Position numbers and translations under genes: made by a program. DNA of 64,000 bases from Echiichthys vipera. Lineage: Eukaryota; Chordata; Actinopteri; Perciformes; Trachinidae. The notes under the pieces are model-generated. The model did not search any database and was not told the DNA's origin. It was given only the letters and a program-made list of their open reading frames with translations. The stretch lies in the NCBI GenBank assembly GCA_963691815.1, contig OY829661.1, positions 16,368,849-16,432,848 of the forward strand, given 5' to 3'. Each line of letters starts with the position of its first letter. Position 1 is the stretch's first letter. Below are positions 57,579 through 64,000 of the stretch, piece after piece.

Positions 57579-59024
57579 GTAAGTTTAATTATTTTATATA
57601 TCAGAATAAATACATCTTTGTGTTGTATTCACTGAACGCCTTAACTAAAGAGTATCACGGTGTTAGGTGTTGACGTCAAGCAAATGCTACCGTTAGCCGG
57701 GAAATCCCATCGTATGTAACGTTATCGTGAATTATGGAGTTGCTAGGTGACAAGTAGATAATGGTATTGTAGGTTAACATCCTTGTTTGAGCCAGGACAC
57801 ATTATGGTTTACGGCGTCAGATATACGTACCGTTTGGCCCAAACCAAGGTTAACGGAACGATAACAACGGAAACTGTCTTTCGTTCATGTCACGCTAACG
57901 TTGACCGTATTAAACCGTCTTTCCAGCACACATTAAGTAACATTTGGTGATTTAAAAAAACCGAACACGACACATTGAATGGTGACCGCCACCCGGTCAG
58001 TTTGAGGTGGCTGTGTTGTTCCTTATATAGAGTCACATCCGGTTGCGTCCACCCTTTACGAGAGCACACCAAACACTTAATCTAAACTGCAGATAATATA
58101 CACAGAAGCCTTTTTAAATACAGCGGAAAATGCTACAAAATAAATTAAAGACGTGTTTAGGCTCGAGCTCTTTCATGTGTGAACAGATGGCGCTCGTGGG
58201 GGCTGTGTTGTATGAATGGATCCCGACACGTGTGCACGTAAAGGGCGATTATAACGTCGCCTTAGATAAGACACTCCTTATCAAGTAACGGCATTAAAGG
58301 CCTGCTAGATATAAACAGTAACAGCAAAATAACCGTGATACACGCGAAGTGTCTGTATGAAATTACAGGGCGTTGTTGAAATCTAACCTCCGGTTTCTGT
58401 CTGCGACATGTATTAAAAATGGCTTCCCATTGGGGTTTCAGAAAGGGCAGCTCCATGTGACACCCCCCTTCCGGTCCGAGCGTTTACTACTGGGGTTTCC
58501 ACGTTTCTTATGTAGTTTTCTCGCTTTTAAAGTTGCCGATTTACCCGTTTGAAACCCTTACTTGATCTCCGTGTATCCCGCGATGTTGTCTGTCTTTTCT
58601 TTATGCTTTTTACGACCCTCCGCGTGAAGGTCGAATGGGGGAGACACTGTTATTGAAACGGACCACTTTGTGTCTTTTGTCTTTTTCAGGATGTACCCTG
58701 CTCATCTGCAGTCACAGTCTTACAATGGCAGTCCGTTCAATCTGTTTGCTATCTCAGCGTCAAAGGATCAACAACAGATCTAGTATAATTACAGGATAGC
58801 AATAAGCCCACACTTTAACACTGTTTACCTTAATTGTTTTCTGGTCAATACCAGTTAAACACATTACAAGTTTGCACTGCTTATTCTCAGAAATTCTGTT
58901 TTAAAACAGTTAATTATTTATTTTTACCATTTACCTCTTTAGGCGTAGCATTGTATAAATAGCTATTTTGACAGGCATTCATTCCCTTTAAGATTGTGAA
59001 GCATTTTTTGAATAGTTTGCAATC
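57579..59024. other. slc20a1: slc20a1 5' intron(s) and leader
   Basis: Single-copy-looking sequence without coding exons up to the ATG. Confidence 0.4.
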
Positions 59025-59373
59025 ATGGTCTCCACAACTGCGACTGCATTAATACTGGCCAGCACAGTGGGGATAGCGACTCAGACTGCTCTGACGGAGT
59101 ACATGTGGCTGCTGATTGTCGGCTTCATCATCGCCTTCGTCTTAGCCTTTTCTGTTGGTGCCAATGATGTTGCCAACTCATTTGGCACAGCCGTGGGCTC
59201 TGGAGTGGTCACCTTGCGGCAGGCGTGCATTCTGGCGACAGTGTTTGAGACTGTGGGCTCTGTGCTCCTTGGGGCCAAAGTCAGTGAAACCATCCGCAAG
59301 GGTATCATCGACGTGGGCATGTACAATGGCTCTGAGCACGTGTTGATGGCTGGATCCATCAGTGCCATGTTTG
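59025..59373 (+). CDS. slc20a1: slc20a1 coding exon 1
   Basis: 116 codons plus 1 base, from MVSTTATALILA to SISAMF(G). Donor TTTG|GTGAGT. Confidence 0.95.
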
Positions 59374-62300
59374 GTGAGTATCTGCAGTTTATTGTGTACG
59401 TAGTAAACCTGCTGTTATTGGACCCTGTGAATAGAACGTGGTGGCACATAGGGTAGACTACCCTCCAATATATAAATGTCCTTTTTTGCTGTTTAAAAAA
59501 CATTTGTAAAGTTATCTGTAAGGGTGAAACAAGGTGTCATCTAATGTGATCCATTTATTTATTCTCATTAGGTTCTGCTGTGTGGCAGCTGGCCGCCTCT
59601 TTCCTTAAGCTCCCCATCTCTGGAACACACTGCATTGTTGGTGCCACTATTGGCTTCTCGCTGGTTGCCCGAGGCCAGCAGGGAGTCAGGTGGTATGAAC
59701 TACTCCGTATCGGTAAGTCAGACACTCTAATCAGCTGACCTAGAAATGGCCTTTGGTGTTTGGTTGAAATGCATCACAGACTATATCAATGTAAGGGCAG
59801 GGTGTGACTGATAGTGTAGTGTTATCATAATACATCAGCCAGTGTTGTGTCTGTGTTAAAGACCTTCAGGTCAACAATCCTGTGTTAGAAATGTATGAAG
59901 TTGCAGATTCGGATCTAAATTCACAACAAACGTGTTTTAATAATGTGCAGGATTTATATAGCACCTTTCCATATGCTCAAAGACACTTTTGCACTAGCAA
60001 CTAAATAAACAAACAAAACAAGAAAAGAATAAGAAGTATTTGATCAACAGTTGTTCCACAAATAATAAATGTTTTGGAATACTCCTTATTGAAGACTCAT
60101 GTTTTTTCCTTGGCTTTTAATTCATGCTGTGCAAGACACCCCTTTATTGTATGCATTTTTCTTATTGTATTGTTCATCGACATGTACAGCACTTTGGTTG
60201 ACTGTTGGTTGTTTTAAATGTGCTTTTAGAAAGAGTTGAGAGCAGTGCTAATTTCACAAGCTGTTTCTCACAGTTGTTGCAGTACATGGTGGATTTCAGG
60301 TCTATGTTCCTCTAAGGAAAGCCCAAGCTGTAAACCAGACTGTCCTTTTTTTCTTTTTTAGAAAAAAACACAACTCAAACCGAAATAACATTTAATGACA
60401 TTCACTTTATGAAAAAAAGTGTGAAACTTAATACTGCGGTCACAACAAGAACCCTCTTTGATTGAACAACCATATGAATAATAAAACATCCACTTTGCCT
60501 GTTCATGGGACTGGTATGTTTTTGTATTTTGGATATTTTGCTTAAATAGTCAAATATTGTCCCTTTTTTTTAACCTTTATCACAGAAATTATTATAGTTA
60601 CTTGATGGTTAAAACTGGCAACTGGCATAATCTGAGATGAGATTTCCAGTTCTGTGTATTTCATTGAAGAAAGGATATTTCCTGTCCTGTGTATTTCAAG
60701 GATGTGTGGAAGGATTTCTGTGTTGTTTTTTTGTGACATAAGATATTACATTTCAACTAAACTGCGATGCTCATATTTCTTTAATTTGCAGTTGCTTCCT
60801 GGTTCCTGAGTCCCCTTTTGTCTGGAATAATGTCAGCCATTGTTTTCTACTTTGTGCGCATGTTCATCTTACGCAAGGTAAGCTGGCTGTTGTCAAATTG
60901 TAGAGATAATGTGTTTTTGTGAGTGAGACAAGAACCTTCCGGAGTGATAGATATAGGTCAGTTTCAACACTGTACTAGGCCAGCGCCAAAATGAAATAGA
61001 GGAAATGTTTGTAGCAGGGTGAAACCGAGCTGCTGTTCTTTATCCATGTCATATATTACTGTAACCTGACAGCAAAATGGCTCAGTTCTGTTCATACAGT
61101 GGGGTTTGTTCTTCTGACTTGGTGCTCTGTTATGTCCTTGTAGAAAGACCCTGTTCCCAATGGACTGAAGGCCCTGCCTGTCTTTTACGCTGTCACTATG
61201 GGGATCAACCTGTTCTCCATCATGTTCACTGGCGCTCCGAGTGAGTATCATTGTTTCAGTCATTTTGCTTTGCATGCCTGCCCACAGCCACAGCTTAAAA
61301 TAAACTGCTCCCTCAGACAGCCGGATGCCCACACATATTCCAGGCTGAACCAGACTGTTGACCATTTTTACAGAAGCTGTGTTTATTTTAACATGTTTTT
61401 TGGGGCTCTCTTGCTTGTGGTTCTATGTGGGTCATAGCTGGAATGAAGTTTTTAGAGCGGAGCACAACAGGGACATGGAAATAAGATTTCACATAACTCT
61501 TGACGTCACTGTCTGCCCTTCAGACATGGAGGAAAAGAGAAGTAAACGGGTGTTTTTAAAAAATGGTCACAGTTGTCCTCTGCCAGTAGTTGTATTGCTG
61601 CTCATAATTTGTATAGTAATGCTCTGAATACTTGGCTTTTCATCTTCCAGAATCTCTTTATTAAATGAGCAACTTTTGCTCCTTTTTGTTTTCTTCTCTC
61701 TACAGGGCCTAACAGTTCAAGATGTTAGCTGGCCTGGGCCTTTAAAGGCTGCTACAGGCCAGAGTTTGACCAGATATGGTGCGCTTGATGTGTGTGCATG
61801 CACATCAGCAGCACACTCAGAGAGGAGATCATTTGCCGTTCCAGCATAGCCCATAACCTGTGCTTAGTCAGGCACATTCTGTACAGTTGTGTAAAGTCCT
61901 TCACACCTCAACACACTGTACACGAGGACCTGTACTTGGGTACCTCACATAAAAAAGGTGCGAGATTGCATTTCAGACAAACCACTGCATCCCTTTTTTT
62001 TTAAATTGTCACCCCTCACACGCACAGATCTTATTGTTTAAGCTTTAAGACCACAGCTGAGCCAGTTAATTATCGATTCCTGCACGACAAAGACAAAGTA
62101 TGAATCCCAGCTAATTAAGTATCCATTTGATATTTTTAAATATCTTTTTATATATATATATCTCACCCAAAGCCAGACGTGCCGTGTTTATTTCGAGCCC
62201 AGTTTTTGATAGTTTACTACACTGGCACACACCACAGCACCGTATCGCTGATTTGTGCACTCTAATGCAGCGGTGATGTCTGCACCAAACTGAATACAGT

Positions 62301-64000
62301 ACGTTTGGTTCCCTGATCTAGCTGTTATCACAGTGGTGTGATTGGACACCAAGCATCCCACAGCACATTCCTATACTCAATATATGCACACCAATGCCAG
62401 AGACCTCAAGTCAGCATGTGCATTCAGTGTGGGCCAGAAGAATTTGAGGGTCAGCTGTTGATCCGTGGCAGATGAGGCTTAGTGTGACTTGGGTTCTACA
62501 TACCCTTTTTGTTTTTTACATTTTTTATAAATCACTCAGGTTCTATCAATCCACTGCAAAAATGATGATCATATAAACATAATTTTTATATAATCACTGC
62601 TCTCTTAAAATGTCCAACAAATTGCTTTGGGGATGTCCAACAAATGTTTGTCACCTGGATATGAAGGATGTGCCTTTCCACGTCAGTATCAAATCTTTTC
62701 AACTATTCGAGGCATCTCAGCAATACTGTTCCCCACATCAGATGAATTTGCCTTGAATTCTGGTGGTTACTGTCAATATCCTGTTCCGTTCCCTGAACTC
62801 TGGTCTTCAGAGAAAACCCTGTTTCATATGCAGGTCTAAGCAGTTTCTTTTTGCACACACACCCCTCAATTGATGAACTTCAGTGCGTTTAGCTGGATCT
62901 GAAATTTTCTGCCTGGGTTACCCTTTGAAAAACAAACACCCTCTAGCGTTGGTTGCTCTGGGAACACCAAACAATCAGCAACATAAAACTGATACACGCA
63001 TCTTGGTGTCCACGTATTATTTTAACCTGAGCCATGGAACTGAAACTAAATCTTAGGTGTCTTCAGGTGCTATTGTCATGGATCAATTATTGTTAGGAAT
63101 GGACACTGGGCTTCAAGGTTTGTTGCCAAGTGAGTCATAAACTGCCACCTTAACTCATTGTAATTTGTGGTGGGGATACACACATGGTAGTGGAAAAAAA
63201 CAACAGACCATGTTATTATGTAATGTAGGTCATGGGATCCAGAGGTGTATGGGAGGGGTTTGGAACGCAGCTGTGGTTACTGTCAATTTCCTGTGCAGTC
63301 CCATTCATCCCACTGCATGACTGTGGTACAAACTCACCCCTTTGTGTGGGTGTGTTTATCAGACCGCAGCTAGCTTCTAAATCCCTTTTGCATTTTGTAA
63401 GAAGTTGCCTACCAACAAGTCACTGTGACAAAAGGTATTCATTCGCGTGAACTGTCAGGCCCCCCTTTTTGTCCCATTTTTACTTTATTGAATTCCCTGG
63501 TGTTACAGTAATATTACACAATAATGTTACACCATATTGTCAAGCTGAGTCATGCCTGTTACTGGATGTCCCATGTATCCCCAACCCCCATGAAAGACAG
63601 GCTACACAACTGTTAAAGACCCTCCTTCCGGTTTGTTCTCTTATGCCTCTCCAGTCCTGATGGGAGTGAGCTTCGGTTGCGTAACTAAATAAACACCAGT
63701 TAGGTGCTCTGCAGTCTCATGCTGCAGCGTGACTCAGTGGAGAGAGTGCACTGTGGACTCAAATAAACACGGCAACTGACACTTATCGCTTAGCCTTGGT
63801 CCTGGGCTTTCTTTTATCTTAAACTCCAGTCCCAAGCCAGTGGAAGTGTTTTTGTTTATTTTTTAATTACGCACAGTAGAGGTCACCTCACCACAGTTCT
63901 TGTTTTTGTTTTCTTCTAACCACACACCTCACGTGCATCCTCTTTGTATGACAAAGGCGACTGTGTCCCTCCAGAATTTTAAATAGCTGCTTTCTGCCAG
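59025..64000 (+). CDS. slc20a1: slc20a1: sodium-dependent phosphate transporter PiT1 (5' part, runs off window)
   Basis: Plasma-membrane Na+/phosphate symporter of the PiT (SLC20) family. Four coding exons lie in the window (349+141+86+97 nt, 224 codons plus 1 base). Residues 25-44 form TM1, followed by the family signature GANDVANSFGT at 45-55. LRQACILATVFETVGSVLLG follows, and PISGTHCIVGATIGFSLV is in exon 2. LKALPVFYAVTMGINLFSIM in exon 4 is another membrane segment. SLC20A1 is preferred over SLC20A2 because of the longer N-terminus before the first TM, the 'MYNGSEHVLMAG' loop and 'MFGSAVWQ'. The large loop and second repeat are missing, so whether this is the a or b fish paralogue cannot be told. 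All junctions keep frame. Confidence 0.95.
59572..59712 (+). CDS. slc20a1: slc20a1 coding exon 2
   Basis: Completes Gly117, then 46 codons plus 1 base, SAVWQLAASFLKLPISGTHC.. to YELLRI(V). Acceptor TCATTAG|GTT, donor ATCG|GTAAGT. Confidence 0.95.
59950..60000. mobile_element. Teleost repeat fragment (TTTATATAGCACC type)
   Basis: 'gatttatatagcacctttcc' plus 'tgctcaaagacactttt' resembles the common fish repeat 'tttatatagcgccttt...ctcaaagacgcttta'. Short. Confidence 0.6.
60792..60877 (+). CDS. slc20a1: slc20a1 coding exon 3
   Basis: Completes Val164, then 28 codons, ASWFLSPLLSGIMSAIVFYF.. to MFILRK. Acceptor TTTGCAG|TTG, donor AAG|GTAAGC. Confidence 0.95.
61144..61240 (+). CDS. slc20a1: slc20a1 coding exon 4
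   Basis: 32 codons plus 1 base, KDPVPNGLKALPVFYAVTMG.. to FTGAP. Acceptor CTTGTAG|AAA, donor CCGA|GTGAGT. Confidence 0.95.
61241..64000. other. slc20a1: slc20a1 intron 4 (open at the window end)
   Basis: The next family exon should encode a membrane segment starting about 'LGxDxLPxWG'. I searched both the end of this stretch and its middle by eye and did not find it, so the intron is at least 2.76 kb. No other gene or complete transposon seen; a (TA)n near 62150. Confidence 0.6.

Noticed and set aside
61198..61627. ORFs reading through the slc20a1 exon 4 donor
   Set aside because: They are intronic extensions past a strong GTGAGT donor and lose similarity to the family at that point.
62763..63296. 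Repeated phrase 'tggttactgtcaat.tcctgt' at two places in slc20a1 intron 4
   Set aside because: The match is only about 22 bases with no extension on either side; too short to define a repeat family.

Overview
This is a vertebrate nuclear DNA window, almost certainly from a ray-finned (teleost) fish. Protein genes are split into many short exons with GT/AG introns. The intergenic and intronic DNA is AT-rich and full of teleost-type repeats: TTAA-flanked and hAT-type MITEs, LINE tails, and long GATA, TG, CA and TC microsatellites. The four proteins are close to their mammalian orthologues. There is nothing prokaryotic: no operons, CRISPR arrays or phage genes.

Layout. Positions 1-7138 are a repeat-bearing intergenic region (MITE, decayed LINE, TG and GATA arrays, a GC-rich hairpin) that becomes the upstream region of kcnn2. 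Positions 7317-30905 (+) hold kcnn2, the SK2 small-conductance calcium-activated potassium channel: 8 coding exons, 669 codons, long N-terminal form. It has an 11.3 kb intron 2 and two further introns of 4-5 kb carrying several transposon copies. Positions 34320-40785 (+) hold drg1, a translation-associated GTPase: 9 exons, 366 codons, with a TCTCGCGAGA promoter element. A 6-8 kb gene-poor interval follows (41-47 kb), with one block that looks like a conserved non-coding element or orphan exon. Positions 48966-52525 (-) hold stard7, a START-domain phosphatidylcholine transfer protein: 8 exons, 408 codons, tail-to-tail with drg1. Positions 53-57 kb are transposon debris and a GC-box promoter. 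From 59025 (+), slc20a1 (sodium/phosphate cotransporter PiT1) begins; only its first four coding exons (224 codons) lie inside the window, and it continues past 64000. Exon boundaries were read by hand from splice dinucleotides and reading-frame continuity; every junction listed keeps the frame.

The genes do not form a pathway: an ion channel, a ribosome-associated GTPase, a lipid carrier and a phosphate transporter simply sit next to each other. No new multi-gene system is evident. The most interesting points are: (i) a stretch just upstream of the kcnn2 start that resembles the extreme N-terminus of mammalian long SK2 but is in another frame; (ii) three distinct MITE families sharing TTAAAGG ends and TTAA flanks; (iii) several near-perfect hairpins not explained by the genes; and (iv) the conserved-looking block near 42.5-42.9 kb.
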